From positions 5,890,001 to 5,954,000 of the forward strand of contig NZ_PGES01000001.1 in NCBI RefSeq assembly GCF_002797895.1: a stretch of 64,000 nt of DNA, given 5' to 3'. Origin of the DNA: Janthinobacterium sp. 67. Lineage in GTDB: Bacteria; Pseudomonadota; Gammaproteobacteria; Burkholderiales; Burkholderiaceae_D. Shown here piece by piece: positions 17,404 to 28,481 of this stretch (position 1 is the stretch's first letter; each line of letters starts with the position of its first letter). A model generated the notes under the pieces. That model searched no databases, had not been told where the DNA came from, and was given only the letters and a program-made list of their open reading frames with translations. A program made the position numbers and the translations under genes.

Positions 17404-19728
17404 ATGTCCTATCAAGTCCTCGCCCGTAAATACCGCCCCAAGAATTTCGAGACGCTCGTCGGCCAGGAGCACGTCGTGCGCGCGCTCACGCATGCCTTGC
17501 ACAGCGGCCGATTGCATCACGCCTACCTGTTCACGGGCACGCGCGGCGTCGGCAAGACGACCCTGTCGCGCATCCTGGCCAAGTCGCTCAATTGCATCGG
17601 CCCCGACGGCACGGGCGGCATCACGGCCCAGCCTTGCGGCGTGTGCGAAGCGTGCACGGCGATCGATGCGGGACGCTTTGTCGACTATATAGAGATGGAT
17701 GCGGCGTCGAACCGCGGCGTCGATGAAATGGCGCAGCTGCTCGAGCAAGCCGTGTATGCGCCAAGCAATGCGCGCTTCAAGGTCTATATGATCGATGAGG
17801 TGCACATGCTGACGAACCACGCGTTCAATTCCATGCTGAAAACCCTGGAAGAACCGCCCGAGCACGTCAAGTTCATCCTGGCGACGACGGACCCGCAAAA
17901 GATACCCGTGACCGTGCTGTCGCGCTGCCTGCAGTTCAACCTCAAGCAGATGCCGCCCGGCCACATCATCAGCCACCTGGACAATATCCTGGGACAGGAA
18001 GGCATTGTCTTCGAACAGCCGGCCTTGCGCCTGCTGGCCCAGGGCGCCCATGGTTCCATGCGCGATGCGCTGTCCCTGACGGACCAGGCCATCGCCTACG
18101 CGGCCGGCGCGGTGACGCTCGACGCCGTGCAAGGCATGCTCGGTGCGCTCGACCAATCGTACCTGGTGCGCCTGCTCGACGCGCTGGCGCAGCAGGATGG
18201 CGCGGACTTGCTGGCCGTGGCCGACGAGATGGCTTCGCGTAGCCTGTCGTATAACGGCGCCCTGCAAGACTTGGGCACCTTGCTGCACCGCATTGCGCTG
18301 GCGCAAACCGTGCCCGCCGCCTTGCCGCAGGATTTGCCTGAGTACGCGGACATCGTGCGTCTGGCTGCCGCGTTCGATGCGGAAGAAGTCCAGCTGTTTT
18401 ACCAGATCGCCGTGCATGGCCGCAATGAACTGGGCCTGGCGCCCGACGAATACGCGGGCTTTACCATGACCTTGCTGCGCATGCTGGCCTTTCGGCCCGG
18501 CATAGGCGGCGCCGAAGGGGTACCTGCTGCCGCGCCTGCGTCAGCTCCTGGCAATCGTCCCGCCGCCGTGGCCGCCGCGCGCGCCGCCGCTGGCGCATCC
18601 GCACCGGCTGCCCGCGCCGCCACGAACAGCGTGGCCAGCCATGCAGCCGTAACACCGCCCGCCGTGGTGGCAGCCGCTGCCGCCAGCATGGCGCGCGGCG
18701 AAGCGCCGCCGCCACGCCCGGCCGCTCCGGCACCGGCACCTGTAGCCGCCCCGGCGCCAGCACCTGTGGCGCCGCCGCCTGCCGCCGCTCCCGCTGCGGC
18801 TGCCCCGGCCGCCTCGGGCGCCCCGATCAGTTCCGCCCGCGCCGCCATCAATGCGGCGCTGGAAGCGGCCCGCGCCGCATCGAAAGGCCGTCCGGGCAGC
18901 GCGCCCTCGGCGCCATCGTCGGCGCCCAAGCCGGTGGCTCTTGCACCGGAACCTGTCGCCGCCGCGCCAGTGGCACCTGCAGCACCACCAGCACCTGCAG
19001 CGCCACCACCGCCCGCCGCCGCGAAAGCGCCTGCGCCGTGGGACGATGCGCCACCGGTCGCCGTGATGGAAGCGCCCGTGGCCGCTGCCGCGCCCGTGCA
19101 GCAAACGCGTCCTGCCGCGCCGCCGCCACAGCAGGCGCCCGCCGACGACGACTTGCCGCCTTGGGTCACCGAATTTTCCGACGACAGTGCTTCGGCTGCC
19201 GTGTCGGCGCCCGCCGCGCAAAGCAGCGAGCAGCCGGCCGTCGTCATGCCGCAGCGTGCCGCCAAGCAAGCCGCACCGAGCGGGCCGTATGTGATCACGC
19301 CCGTGCCGGGCCTGGACTGGGACGGCAACTGGCCGGCCGTCGCCGCCGCGCTGCCCCTGCGTGGCATAGCCCAGCAGCTGGCCGTGCAGGCCGAGCTGAT
19401 CGAATGCCTGCACGACGGCCACAGCACCACGTTCCGCTTGCGCGTGCCGATCGACACGTGGCGCAGTCCGGCCAACGTGGAAAAACTGGCGGCCGTGCTC
19501 AGCGAGCGTTTCGGCCGCAAGGTCAATGTCGACACGGAACTGGGCGCCGTCTGGTACACGGCCAGCGCGGAAGCGCAGGCCCACCGCGAGGCGTGCCAGC
19601 TGCAAGCGGAAGAAACCATTGCCAGCGATCCCTTCGTGCTCGACATGAAGCGTGCATTCGACGCTTTTGTTGTGCCGGGAACGATTACCCCTGCACCGGC
19701 CGGCTCCGCCGCGCCGACCCTGCATTGA
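17404..19728 (+). CDS. dnaX: DNA polymerase III subunits gamma and tau
   Basis: This 774-residue clamp-loader ATPase opens the beta clamp; the tau form ties the polymerase cores to DnaB. Walker A is FTGTRGVGKTTLSRILAKSL (about residue 42). The zinc cysteines include CGVCEAC (about residue 79), and Walker B/sensor regions include MIDEVHMLTNHAFNSMLKTL. Domain III ends near residue 365. Residues ~370-640 are a very Ala/Pro-rich linker, and the C-terminal ~130 residues form the tau-specific part. I did not find a convincing slippery site for gamma. It leads the dnaX-ybaB-recR cluster. Confidence 0.95.
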   Translation: MSYQVLARKYRPKNFETLVGQEHVVRALTHALHSGRLHHAYLFTGTRGVGKTTLSRILAKSLNCIGPDGTGGITAQPCGVCEACTAIDAGRFVDYIEMDAASNRGVDEMAQLLEQAVYAPSNARFKVYMIDEVHMLTNHAFNSMLKTLEEPPEHVKFILATTDPQKIPVTVLSRCLQFNLKQMPPGHIISHLDNILGQEGIVFEQPALRLLAQGAHGSMRDALSLTDQAIAYAAGAVTLDAVQGMLGALDQSYLVRLLDALAQQDGADLLAVADEMASRSLSYNGALQDLGTLLHRIALAQTVPAALPQDLPEYADIVRLAAAFDAEEVQLFYQIAVHGRNELGLAPDEYAGFTMTLLRMLAFRPGIGGAEGVPAAAPASAPGNRPAAVAAARAAAGASAPAARAATNSVASHAAVTPPAVVAAAAASMARGEAPPPRPAAPAPAPVAAPAPAPVAPPPAAAPAAAAPAASGAPISSARAAINAALEAARAASKGRPGSAPSAPSSAPKPVALAPEPVAAAPVAPAAPPAPAAPPPPAAAKAPAPWDDAPPVAVMEAPVAAAAPVQQTRPAAPPPQQAPADDDLPPWVTEFSDDSASAAVSAPAAQSSEQPAVVMPQRAAKQAAPSGPYVITPVPGLDWDGNWPAVAAALPLRGIAQQLAVQAELIECLHDGHSTTFRLRVPIDTWRSPANVEKLAAVLSERFGRKVNVDTELGAVWYTASAEAQAHREACQLQAEETIASDPFVLDMKRAFDAFVVPGTITPAPAGSAAPTLH

Positions 19729-19770
19729 TGATTAACAAAACTCATAAACTGAATTGAACGGAGCATTCTC

Positions 19771-20097
19771 ATGATGAAAAATCAACTGGCTGGCCTGATG
19801 AAGCAGGCGCAAGCAATGCAAGACAACATGAAAAAAGCCCAGGAACAACTGGCGCTGGTGGAAGTGGAAGGCCAGTCCGGCGCCGGCCTGGTGAAAATCG
19901 TCATGACGTGCAAGAACGACGTCAAGCGCGTCTCCATCGACCCGTCGCTGCTGGCCGACGACAAGGACATGCTGGAAGACCTGGTGGCCGCCGCCTTCAA
20001 TGATGCCGTGCGCAAGGCGGAAGCGACGTCGGCTGAAAAAATGGCGGGCTTGACTGGTGGCATGAACTTGCCAGCCGGCTTCAAAATGCCATTCTGA
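19771..20097 (+). CDS. YbaB/EbfC family nucleoid-associated protein
   Basis: This 108-residue protein is homologous to YbaB, which binds DNA as a dimer. Visible landmarks are [27 protein letters not shown], the central [23 protein letters not shown] and the C-terminal [22 protein letters not shown] lies 10 bases before the ATG. Gene order dnaX-ybaB-recR is highly conserved, and the three are likely co-transcribed. Confidence 0.93.
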   Translation: MMKNQLAGLMKQAQAMQDNMKKAQEQLALVEVEGQSGAGLVKIVMTCKNDVKRVSIDPSLLADDKDMLEDLVAAAFNDAVRKAEATSAEKMAGLTGGMNLPAGFKMPF

Positions 20098-20144
20098 TGC
20101 ACTGCCGCATGCGCTCGATCTATGGCACGGGGCAAGGTTGATCC

Positions 20145-20735
20145 ATGTCCAAGTCGCTTGAATTCTTGACCGAGGCGCTGCGGCGCCTGCCTGGCGTCGG
20201 CCCCAAGTCGGCGCAGCGGATGGCGTTTCATTTGTTGCAGCACGATAGGGAAGGCGCGGCCATGCTGTCGCGCGCCCTGTTCCAGGCCGTCGATGCCGTG
20301 CATCACTGCGGCCTGTGCAATACCTTTACCGAACATGAAGTGTGCGAGACCTGTCTCGACGAAGAGCGCGACAAGCGCTTGCTGTGCGTGGTGGAAACGC
20401 CCGCCGACCAGCTGATGATCGAGCAGACGCTCACCTACAAGGGCCTGTATTTCGTCCTCATGGGGCGGCTCTCTCCGCTGGACGGCATCGGCCCGAAAGA
20501 CATCCACCTCGAAAAATTGCTGAACCGCGCCAACGATGGCGTGGTCGGCGAAGTGGTGCTGGCCACCAACTTCACCAATGAAGGCGAAGCGACGGCCCAC
20601 TACATCAGCGAAATGCTGAAAGCGCGGGGCTTGCGCGTGAGCCGTCTGGCCCGCGGCGTGCCCGTGGGCGGCGAACTGGAATACGTCGACGCGGGCACAA
20701 TTGCCCGCGCGATGCTCGACCGCAGGGCAACCTGA
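20145..20735 (+). CDS. recR: Recombination protein RecR
   Basis: This 196-residue partner of RecF/RecO loads RecA at gaps. It has the helix-hairpin-helix [20 protein letters not shown] and the four-cysteine zinc finger [16 protein letters not shown]. The Toprim domain begins at about residue 80 ([17 protein letters not shown]), with the conserved [16 protein letters not shown]. Length is typical. The next gene starts eight bases after its stop. Confidence 0.95.
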   Translation: MSKSLEFLTEALRRLPGVGPKSAQRMAFHLLQHDREGAAMLSRALFQAVDAVHHCGLCNTFTEHEVCETCLDEERDKRLLCVVETPADQLMIEQTLTYKGLYFVLMGRLSPLDGIGPKDIHLEKLLNRANDGVVGEVVLATNFTNEGEATAHYISEMLKARGLRVSRLARGVPVGGELEYVDAGTIARAMLDRRAT

Positions 20736-20742
20736 GCACAAC

Positions 20743-21963
20743 ATGACTGAACCCTCCGCGAATACTGGTCCTTTAAAAGGTATCAAAGTCCTGGAACTGG
20801 GCACCCTGATCGCGGGGCCGTTCTGCGCCCGCATGCTGGCCGAATTCGGCGCCGACGTGATCAAGATCGAGTCGCCCGATGGCGGCGACCCCATCCGTAC
20901 TTGGCGCGTGCTGAAGGATGGCACCTCGCTGTGGTGGTCGGTGCAGGCGCGCAACAAGAAAAGCGTCACCCTGAACCTGAAGTCGCCCGAAGGCAGGGCG
21001 ATTGCCCGCCAGCTGGCCCTGGAGGCGGACATCATCATCGAGAACTACCGCCCCGGCGTGCTGGAAAAGTGGGATCTCGGCTACGAACAGCTCAAGCAGA
21101 TCAAACCGTCCATCATCATGGTGCGCCTGTCCGGCTTTGGCCAGACGGGGCCGATGAAGGATTTGCCCGGCTTCGGCGCCATCGGCGAATCGATGGGCGG
21201 CTTGCGCTATGTGTCCGGCTTTGCCGACCGCCCGCCCGTGCGCGTGGGCGTGTCCATCGGTGACTCCGTGGCGGCCCTGCACGGCGTGATCGGCGCCATG
21301 ATGGCCTTGCGCCACCGCGACGTGACGGGCGGGGCGGCCGCCGGCGAAGGCCAGATGGTCGACGTGGCCCTGTACGAATCCGTGTTCAACCTGATGGAAT
21401 CCTTGGTGCCCGAGTACGACCAGGCGGGCGTCGTGCGCGAGCGCACGGGCGGCTCGCTGCCCGGCATCGTGCCCTCGAATACCTACACGACGGGCGACGG
21501 CGAAAACATCGTGATTGCCGGCAACGGCGATGCCATCTTCAAGCGCCTGATGCTGGCCATGGGTCGCATCGACATGGCGGGCGACCCGCAACTGGCGCGC
21601 AATGACGGCAGGGTGGCGCGCACGCAGGAAATCGACGACGCCATCGGCGCCTGGTGCGCCACGCACACGATAGACAGCGCGCTGGCCGTGCTCAAGGCTG
21701 CCGACGTGCCGGCCGGCAAAATCTACTCCGTGCGCGACATGATGAGCGACCCGCAATTCCTTGCCCGCGAGATGTTCGAACAGCACCAGTTCCCCGACGG
21801 CACGCCCGTCAAATTGCCCGCCATCAGTCCGAAACTGTCCGCCACGCCGGGCAAGACCCAGTGGCTGGGGCCGACCTTGGGCCAGCATAACGACGAGGTG
21901 CTGGCGTCGCTGGGATTTGATGCTGCCGCCATCGCGCGGCTGAAGGCCGATGGGGTGGTGTAG
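20743..21963 (+). CDS. CaiB/BaiF family (class III) CoA-transferase
   Basis: This 406-residue enzyme transfers CoA between carboxylic acids through an aspartyl-CoA thioester. Family signatures are GIKVLELGTLIAGPFCARMLAEFGAD, NKKSVTLNLKSPEG, RPGVLEKWDLGYEQLK and VRLSGFGQTGPMKDLPGFGAI; the catalytic Asp falls in the region after FGAI. The C-terminal region has AGKIYSVRDMMSDPQF. The substrate cannot be told by eye; relatives act on formyl-, succinyl- or glutaryl-CoA. The ATG at 20743 gives a normal N-terminus. The close position after recR suggests read-through, not a shared function. Confidence 0.88.
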   Translation: MTEPSANTGPLKGIKVLELGTLIAGPFCARMLAEFGADVIKIESPDGGDPIRTWRVLKDGTSLWWSVQARNKKSVTLNLKSPEGRAIARQLALEADIIIENYRPGVLEKWDLGYEQLKQIKPSIIMVRLSGFGQTGPMKDLPGFGAIGESMGGLRYVSGFADRPPVRVGVSIGDSVAALHGVIGAMMALRHRDVTGGAAAGEGQMVDVALYESVFNLMESLVPEYDQAGVVRERTGGSLPGIVPSNTYTTGDGENIVIAGNGDAIFKRLMLAMGRIDMAGDPQLARNDGRVARTQEIDDAIGAWCATHTIDSALAVLKAADVPAGKIYSVRDMMSDPQFLAREMFEQHQFPDGTPVKLPAISPKLSATPGKTQWLGPTLGQHNDEVLASLGFDAAAIARLKADGVV

Positions 21964-21981
21964 TGGAATGATGTCGGCAAG

Positions 21982-22080
21982 GTAGGTCGGATTAGCGGCG
22001 GCACGCCGCGTAATCCGACGCCACCACCGGCCAAGTTAACAATGTTGTCGGCTTACGTGCTTCGCGCTAAGCCGACCTAC
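21982..22080. repeat. REP-like palindromic repeats after the CoA-transferase gene
   Basis: The palindrome GTAGGTCGGATTA ... TAATCCGAC (21982-22019) is followed by its inverted relative GTCGGCTTA ... TAAGCCGACCTAC (22047-22080). Both belong to the family seen after ubiD. Compensating changes keep the stem paired (CGGATTA with TAATCCG against CGGCTTA with TAAGCCG). Confidence 0.7.
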
Positions 22081-22100
22081 GCAACTCACTGATACCTGTC

Positions 22101-23234
22101 ATGCACCGACCTTTCCGCACTGCGCTTGCCCTGGCGTCCACCGCCATCCTCCTCTCCGCCTGCGCCAGCTTCCCCCATGACGCACCGGTTGCAGGCTTGC
22201 GCCTGATCGGTGAGCAGCGCATCGCGCTCAGGCAGGCGTTCGAGGGCACCACCGTAGGCGGCTTGTCCGGCATCGATTACGATGCGGCCAACAAGAGCTG
22301 GGTGATGGAAAGCGATGACCGCTCGGAAATCAATCCGGCCCGTTTCTACCGTGCTACCTTGAATTACGACAGCAAGGCGTTTACCAGTGTGACCTTGAAC
22401 AGCGTGCATTTCTTCACGCAACCCGACGGCAGCCGCTATCCGAATCTGGCGCATGCCAAGCTGGAGCAGGGCGAGCAGGTACCCGACATCGAAACTATCC
22501 GCGTCGATCCGCAGGACGGCAGCCTGTGGTACGGCAGCGAAGGCAACCGCAAGGTGGGCCTGCACCCGTTCGTGCGCCATGCCGACAGCGGCGGCCACTA
22601 CCTGGCCACCTTGCCCACGCCTGCCATGTTCAAGGTCTCGCAGGAAGCAACGGGATCGCGCAACAACATGAGTTTTGAAGCGCTGTCGTTTGCCAGCGAT
22701 GGCAAGAGTTTGTGGCTGGGCATGGAAGCGGCCCTGTACCAGGATGGCCCGCTGGCCACGCCCGACCATGGCTCCGTCGTGCGCATCACGCGCCTGGACC
22801 GCGCGGGCACCGTGCTGGGCCAGTACGCGTATGCTATCGAACCCATCGCGTCGCGGCCCGCACCGGGGCGCGAGGCGGACAATGGCGTGTCGGAAATTCT
22901 CTCCGTCAACGATCACCAGTTGCTGGTGGTGGAGCGGGCCGGCGTGGAAAACGCGGCCGGCGTCTACACGAACCACGTGCGCATCTACGAAATGGAAACG
23001 GAGGGCGCCACTGATGTGCAGGCCATGCCGGCCCTGGCGGGCGCGGCTTACGTGCCGGCGCGCAAGCGCCTGTTGCTGGACCTGGAAAAGACCGGTCTCA
23101 AAAGAATCGACAATATCGAAGGCATCAGCTGGGGGCCGCGTCTGGAAAACGGCCGCCGCAGCCTCGTATTGATTTCCGACGACAATTTTAATCCGCAGCA
23201 AGTCACGCAAATCCTTGCCTTCGAAGTGCTCTAG
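22101..23234 (+). CDS. Phytase-like esterase domain lipoprotein
   Basis: This 377-residue protein has a lipoprotein signal ([12 protein letters not shown], lipobox LSAC at residue 21) and is probably held in a membrane on the periplasmic side. The body matches the bacterial phytase-like (PF13449-type) family: [21 protein letters not shown] near the N-terminus, [44 protein letters not shown] and [27 protein letters not shown] at the end. The family is predicted to be a beta-propeller, and its true substrate is unclear. Its 3' end overlaps the convergent GGDEF/EAL gene by 32 bases. Confidence 0.8.
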   Translation: MHRPFRTALALASTAILLSACASFPHDAPVAGLRLIGEQRIALRQAFEGTTVGGLSGIDYDAANKSWVMESDDRSEINPARFYRATLNYDSKAFTSVTLNSVHFFTQPDGSRYPNLAHAKLEQGEQVPDIETIRVDPQDGSLWYGSEGNRKVGLHPFVRHADSGGHYLATLPTPAMFKVSQEATGSRNNMSFEALSFASDGKSLWLGMEAALYQDGPLATPDHGSVVRITRLDRAGTVLGQYAYAIEPIASRPAPGREADNGVSEILSVNDHQLLVVERAGVENAAGVYTNHVRIYEMETEGATDVQAMPALAGAAYVPARKRLLLDLEKTGLKRIDNIEGISWGPRLENGRRSLVLISDDNFNPQQVTQILAFEVL

Positions 23235-25362
23235 TTTCCACGCTGGCCAGCTGCTTCGCCTGCCTGGCCAGCATGGCCGTGATCGTGTCGTGCGGCGACG
23301 GGTGGCCCAGGAAATAGCCTTGCACCATGTCGCAGCCGTATTCTTCCAGCATCACCAGCTGCTCGTCCGTTTCCACGCCTTCGGCCACCACCACCATCTT
23401 CAAGCCATGCGCCATGGCGATGATGGCGCGCGTGATGGCCGCGTTTTCCGCATCCTGCGGCAAGCCGGCGATAAAGCTCTTGTCGATTTTTAATGCCCGC
23501 ACGTCGAAGCGTTTCAGATAATTCATTGACGAATAGCCCGTGCCGAAGTCGTCGATCGACAGGTACACGCCGATGCCGCGCAATTGCTCCAGGGTCGCCA
23601 TGGTGGCGCGCGCATCGTCCATCAAGGTACCTTCCGTCAATTCCAGTTCCAGCAGGCGCGCATCGAGGCCCGTGTCGGCCAGGGCCGAGAGCACGATCTG
23701 CATCAGGTTTTCATCCTTGAATTGCTTGGCCGACAGGTTGACGGCCATGCGGATGGCGCGCCCGCTACCGTTTTGCCACGCCTTGGCCTGGTTGCACGCC
23801 GTGCGCAGCACCCATTCGCCGATGGGCACGATCAGCCCCGTCTCTTCGGCCAGCGGGATGAATTCCGTGGGCGAGATGATGCCCCGTTCCGGATGGCGCC
23901 ACCGCACCAGCGCTTCCACGCCGACGATCTGCGTGCTGGGCACGTCGATCTGCGGCTGGTACAGCAAGTACAGCTCGTTGTTCTGCAAGGCTTTCCTCAA
24001 GCCCACTTCCATTTTGACGTGGCTCATGATTTCCATCGTCAGCGAAGAGCTGTACAGCTTGGCGTTGTTCTTGCCGCAGTTCTTCGCGTGGTACATGGCC
24101 GTGTCCGCATATTTGAGCAACGAATTGCAATCCTCGCCGTCTTCCGGATACAGCGAAATGCCGATGCTGGCCGTGACGAAAATCTCGTGCGCCTCGATCA
24201 TGAATGGCCGGCGCATGGCTTCTTTTACACGGTGCGCCACGTTCAGGGCGTCTTCCACGCGCTCCAGGTCGGGTATCAATATCGTGAATTCGTCGCCGCC
24301 CAGGCGCGCCAGGTTGCTGCTGCGGAAAGTGGCTTCAAAGTCGTGCTCGGCACGCAGTACCAGGTCGCTGGGGCGGATGGTTTCGCGCAGGCGCTCGGAC
24401 ACGACCTTGAGCAAATGGTCGCCCACGTCGTGGCCCAGGGTGTCGTTGATGCGCTTGAAGGCGTCGAGGTCCATGAACAGCACGGCGAATTTCTTGTCGT
24501 GCTCTTTCGAGCGCACCAGTTCGCGCTCCAGGGTTTCCAGGAACGCTTGCCGGTTGGGAATGCCCGTCAGGCTGTCGCAATAGGCGAGGCGGCGGATCTG
24601 CTCTTCCGTACGCTTGCGCTCGCTGATGTCGCGCACCAGGCCCAGCACTTCATCGGCCCCCGTCGCCACCAGGCGTGCTTCGAAATGGCGCGTGCTGTCT
24701 TCGTGCGTGAGCGTGTAGTCGACCGAGCCGATGTGCTGCGTGGCCAGCACGGCGTGCGCCTGGTCGAGCAGGCGCGCGGCGATCTCGGGCGGCAGCACGT
24801 CGCGGATATGGCTGCCCACGCAGTCGCTGAGGGAAAAGCCGGCGCTGGCGTCGTGTCCCTGTTCGTAGTCGAGATAAAAGCCTTCGCGGTTGAGACGAAA
24901 GAAAGTGTCGGGGATGGCGGCCAGCACGGCGCGGTTGTGCGCGTCGGCGATGCGCAGGCGGGCGATGGCGTCGCTGGCGCGCAGCACGTACAGTACGCGG
25001 TGTCCGAGGATGGGCCAGTTGATGGGCTTGGAAATGAAGTCGGTGGCGCCCACCTCGTAGGCGCGCGTGACGGCTTCCAGCTCGTCGCCGCCCGTGACCA
25101 TGATGATGGGCACCGTGCCGCCCACTTCCTGGTGGCGGATTTCGCGGCATACGGCAAAGCCGTCCATGGCCGGCATGTCGACGTCGAGCATGACGAGGTC
25201 CGGGCCGCTGTGCTTGTAGCTGGCCAGCGCCTGCACGCCGTCTTCGGCTTCGATCACGTCCAGGCCCACCTGCGTGAGCATTTGCCGCATCAGCAGGCGC
25301 ATCACGGGATCGTCGTCGGCCACCAGCACCAGGCCGCGGGGAGGGGAAAGGGGCGCTGTCAT
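23203..25362 (-). CDS. Response regulator with PAS, GGDEF and EAL domains
   Basis: This is a 719-residue cytosolic protein. Residues ~10-125 form a receiver ([14 protein letters not shown], phospho-acceptor Asp in [13 protein letters not shown], Lys in FISKPI). Residues ~135-265 form a PAS-like sensor ([14 protein letters not shown]). Residues ~275-445 are a GGDEF domain with an intact LGGDEF and an ~8-residue insertion where the RxxD inhibitory site would be. Residues ~460-710 are an EAL domain with EALVRWRHP and [14 protein letters not shown]. It may make or degrade c-di-GMP. The start lies one base after the stop of the hybrid kinase, so the kinase is the likely phosphodonor. Confidence 0.9.
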   Translation of the reverse strand: MTAPLSPPRGLVLVADDDPVMRLLMRQMLTQVGLDVIEAEDGVQALASYKHSGPDLVMLDVDMPAMDGFAVCREIRHQEVGGTVPIIMVTGGDELEAVTRAYEVGATDFISKPINWPILGHRVLYVLRASDAIARLRIADAHNRAVLAAIPDTFFRLNREGFYLDYEQGHDASAGFSLSDCVGSHIRDVLPPEIAARLLDQAHAVLATQHIGSVDYTLTHEDSTRHFEARLVATGADEVLGLVRDISERKRTEEQIRRLAYCDSLTGIPNRQAFLETLERELVRSKEHDKKFAVLFMDLDAFKRINDTLGHDVGDHLLKVVSERLRETIRPSDLVLRAEHDFEATFRSSNLARLGGDEFTILIPDLERVEDALNVAHRVKEAMRRPFMIEAHEIFVTASIGISLYPEDGEDCNSLLKYADTAMYHAKNCGKNNAKLYSSSLTMEIMSHVKMEVGLRKALQNNELYLLYQPQIDVPSTQIVGVEALVRWRHPERGIISPTEFIPLAEETGLIVPIGEWVLRTACNQAKAWQNGSGRAIRMAVNLSAKQFKDENLMQIVLSALADTGLDARLLELELTEGTLMDDARATMATLEQLRGIGVYLSIDDFGTGYSSMNYLKRFDVRALKIDKSFIAGLPQDAENAAITRAIIAMAHGLKMVVVAEGVETDEQLVMLEEYGCDMVQGYFLGHPSPHDTITAMLARQAKQLASVETRALRRQGFA

Positions 25363-25363
25363 G

Positions 25364-28237
25364 TCAGTGTTCCTTCACGAGGATGGCGTTCAGCGATTCG
25401 CGTACGGTCAGGAACGCTTGCCGCATCTGCCGCAGCAGGGCAGCTGCGCCCTCGGTGCTGCCGGCGCGGCCCAGTTTTTCCATTTCCTTGCACAGCTGCG
25501 CCAGGCCGTCGGCGCCCACGTTGGCGCTGCTTGACTTCAGGCTGTGCGCCGCCTTGCGCAGTGCTTCCGCATCCGCGCCGGCAATCGCCTCGCGCATGGC
25601 CGTCAACTGGCGCGGCGTCTCGCCGGCAAAGGCGAGGATGACGCGCTCGAGCAACGCATCGCCGTCGGTGCCAGACAGGGCGCGGATGTTTTCCAGCGCC
25701 TGCCGGTTCAGCGGCTGGCCGTCGGACGCGGTCTCGGGCGCGGCTTCGGGCGTGGGGGGCGGCGCCGCTGGTGGCGTCAGCAGCTCCGGCGCTTCGCTGT
25801 GGTGCACGGTGGCTGCGCGCGGCAGGGTGATCCAGCGCGCGATCGTGTGGCCCAGGTCCTGCTGCGTGAACGGTTTGCTCAGGTAATCGTCCATGCCGGC
25901 CGCCAGGCACGCTTCGCGGTCGCCCTGCAGCGCATTGGCCGTGATGGCGACGATGGGCAGCACGCGCGCGTGGCCGCACTGCTGTTCGTGGCGGCGGATT
26001 TCCTCCGTGGCGGCAAAGCCATCCATCACGGGCATCTGGCAATCCATCAGGATCAGATCGAAGTCCTCGGCCTGCGCCGCCTGCAAGGCTTCCTCGCCAT
26101 TGCGCGCGCAGACCACGTCCAGGCCCAGGCTGTCGAGCATGGCCAGCGCCACTTCCACGTTGACGGGATTGTCCTCGGCCAGCAGCACGCGGCGGCGCTG
26201 GCGCCGGCCGGGGTGGCGTACGGCATGGCGCCCCGTGTGCGGTGGATGGATGCGCATGCCCTCGCTGGCGCGCGGCGGCGTGACGATGCAGTCGAACAGG
26301 TCGCATTCGCGGGCCGGCTTGATCAGCTGGAAGGCCACGCCCGCTTCGCGCCGCTGCACCGGGTCGGCCGCCGCCGGTTCCGTGCTCAGCAGCAGAAGCT
26401 TGAGGTCGGCCAGCAGCGGGTCGCTCTTGATGGTGGCGGCCAGGGCCAGGCCGCTGGTGCGCGGCAATTCCATGTCGAGCAGGGCCACGCCATACGGCGT
26501 GCCCGCCTGGGCGGCCGCGTGCAGCTTGGCCAGGCAGTCGCTGGCCGTGCCGGCGCTGTCGCTGACGATGTGCCAGCTGGCCAGTTGCCGCTCCAGCACG
26601 GCGCGCGTGGCCGGTGTGTGGTCGACGATCAAGGCGCGTAATCCTCGCGTGGTTTTCAGGTTGAAGGACGGGTCGTCGCTGTCGACCCGCCGCTTATCGA
26701 AATTTACTTCGAACCAGAAGATCGATCCTTGCGTTAAAGCATTATCGACGCCGATAGTGCCGCCCATCAGCTCCACCAGCTGCTTCGAGATTGTCAGCCC
26801 CAGGCCCGTGCCGCCGTGCTTGCGCGTGGTCGAGCCGTCCGCCTGCGAAAACGATTCGAAGATGCGGCTCTGCGCCTCGTTCGATACGCCGATGCCCGTG
26901 TCGTGCACCTCGAAGCGCAAGCCCACGCTGGGCGCGTCTTCGCTGCAGACGGTCACTTTCACGGTGACCTTGCCCGTTTCCGTAAACTTGATGGCATTGC
27001 CCAGCAGATTGACGATGATCTGGCGCAAACGGTTCGGGTCGCCGCAGATGGCGATCGGAATGTCAAACGCGATGTCGAATTCCAGGCTGATGTTTTTCGC
27101 TTGCGCCTGCGGCGCGAACACGTGTTCTATGTCGTCGAGCAATTCGCGGAAATTGAAGCGGATGTATTCCACGCTCAGCTTGCCTGCCTCGATCTTGGAA
27201 AAGTCGAGGATGTCGTTGATGATCACCAGCAAATTCTGTCCCGAGCGCTGCACCATGCTCGTGTAATGGCGCTGCTGCGGGCTCAAAGGGCTGGCCAGCA
27301 GCAGCTCCGTCATGCCCAGCACGCCATTCATCGGCGTGCGGATTTCATGACTCATGGTGGCAAGAAACGCGCTTTTCGCCTGGCTGGCCGCCTCGGCCGC
27401 ATCCTTGGCCTTTTCCAGCTGCGCCGTGCGCACGCCCACCTGGCGTTCGAGCTGGTCGCGGTAATTGGCCAGGGTGCTGTCGCGGCTGTCGATCTGCGCC
27501 AGCATGTCGTTGAAACTGTCGATCAGCACGCCCAGCTCGTCGCTGCGCTGGTGTGCGATGCGGTGGCTGTAGGTCTGGCTGCTCGAGACTTTTTGCGCCG
27601 TATCGATCAGCTTGGTGATGGGTTCGGCGATCACGCTCTTGAAGCGCCGCGCGAGGAACACGGCGATCAGGAAGGACAGCACGGTGGCGCCGCCGATGGC
27701 GCCCACGTGGCGGCCGATGTCGCGCCACATGTGGTTCAGGTCGGCCTCGATCAGCACGGCGCCGATCAGCTGTTGCGGCTCGCCTGGCCGGTAGACGGGA
27801 CGGTACAGACGCATGGCGGGCGCCAGGGCCGTGCCCGTGCCCTGCGTGACGGGCTGATCGGCCATGCCGGCCAGCAGGGCCGGGTCCAGGTCTTCCGGCG
27901 CTGCCAGGCCATCCGCATGCTGCGGCGCGCGGTACAGGGCGAACAGGCGCCCGTTCCGGTCGAACAGGGCCGCCTGGGCGACCTCGTCGCGCGCGGCCAG
28001 CGCGGCCAGCACCTGTTCCGCCTGCGGCTGTGCCGATTTCCCCGCCAGCAGGGGCGCCGCGCCGGCCGCACCGATCACGCCCGCCATGGACAGCAATTGC
28101 TTGCCTTCATCGTCCTTGTGGCTGAGCACGGACGTTAGCGCAAACGCCACGAACACCAGCAGCAGCGCGCAGCCCGACGACAGTACCGAAATCATGGTCA
28201 GCTTCTGGCTGATGCTGGAGCGTTGGAAATTGAACAT
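25364..28237 (-). CDS. Hybrid sensor histidine kinase with REC and HPt domains
   Basis: This is a 957-residue membrane kinase. A first membrane segment (about residues 14-38, [20 protein letters not shown]) is followed by a periplasmic CHASE8-like domain, a second membrane segment near residue 155 and HAMP. The H-box is [19 protein letters not shown], followed by an ATPase domain with DTGIGV and [18 protein letters not shown]. Next come a degenerate receiver ([13 protein letters not shown], lacking the acidic pair), a full receiver ([28 protein letters not shown]) and a C-terminal HPt with [14 protein letters not shown] chose the ATG at 28237; an upstream GTG at 28312 would add 25 unlikely residues. 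It is coupled to the REC-GGDEF-EAL gene. Confidence 0.88.
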   Translation of the reverse strand: MFNFQRSSISQKLTMISVLSSGCALLLVFVAFALTSVLSHKDDEGKQLLSMAGVIGAAGAAPLLAGKSAQPQAEQVLAALAARDEVAQAALFDRNGRLFALYRAPQHADGLAAPEDLDPALLAGMADQPVTQGTGTALAPAMRLYRPVYRPGEPQQLIGAVLIEADLNHMWRDIGRHVGAIGGATVLSFLIAVFLARRFKSVIAEPITKLIDTAQKVSSSQTYSHRIAHQRSDELGVLIDSFNDMLAQIDSRDSTLANYRDQLERQVGVRTAQLEKAKDAAEAASQAKSAFLATMSHEIRTPMNGVLGMTELLLASPLSPQQRHYTSMVQRSGQNLLVIINDILDFSKIEAGKLSVEYIRFNFRELLDDIEHVFAPQAQAKNISLEFDIAFDIPIAICGDPNRLRQIIVNLLGNAIKFTETGKVTVKVTVCSEDAPSVGLRFEVHDTGIGVSNEAQSRIFESFSQADGSTTRKHGGTGLGLTISKQLVELMGGTIGVDNALTQGSIFWFEVNFDKRRVDSDDPSFNLKTTRGLRALIVDHTPATRAVLERQLASWHIVSDSAGTASDCLAKLHAAAQAGTPYGVALLDMELPRTSGLALAATIKSDPLLADLKLLLLSTEPAAADPVQRREAGVAFQLIKPARECDLFDCIVTPPRASEGMRIHPPHTGRHAVRHPGRRQRRRVLLAEDNPVNVEVALAMLDSLGLDVVCARNGEEALQAAQAEDFDLILMDCQMPVMDGFAATEEIRRHEQQCGHARVLPIVAITANALQGDREACLAAGMDDYLSKPFTQQDLGHTIARWITLPRAATVHHSEAPELLTPPAAPPPTPEAAPETASDGQPLNRQALENIRALSGTDGDALLERVILAFAGETPRQLTAMREAIAGADAEALRKAAHSLKSSSANVGADGLAQLCKEMEKLGRAGSTEGAAALLRQMRQAFLTVRESLNAILVKEH

Positions 28238-28369
28238 GGTGGCGGCGCTTCTCCGGTCGGCCTGTTGACTGTTTTTTAATTTCCTATTGGAAAAATATAG
28301 ACGCGAAGACACACCATGATATTGATGTGGGTCTAAGGGAGGAGAGGGGGAGGGGAACTAAATATGGCC

Positions 28370-28466
28370 GGGGTCGGACCCTTCGGGTCTGACCCCAGTA
28401 TTTGCTTTGGGGCTTACACGGTTAAACCCCTGAGAAGCTGGGGTCAGACCCGGCGGGTCTGACCCC
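28370..28466. repeat. Pair of 27-bp palindromes with GGGGTCAGACCC arms
   Basis: At 28370-28396 and 28440-28466 the same palindrome occurs: GGGGTC[A/G]GACCC, a 3-base centre, GGGTCTGACCCC. The two copies are 43 bases apart, and a half copy (GGATCTGACCCCGG) is seen at about 36845. Such elements are dispersed in many beta- and gammaproteobacteria and resemble substrates of REP-associated transposases. The mobility link is inference. Confidence 0.6.
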
Positions 28467-28481
28467 GGTGCTGGCCCGGTA

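Noticed and set aside
17404..19728. Programmed frameshift for the gamma form of dnaX
   Set aside because: No A-run slippery heptamer with a following stem was found at the expected position.
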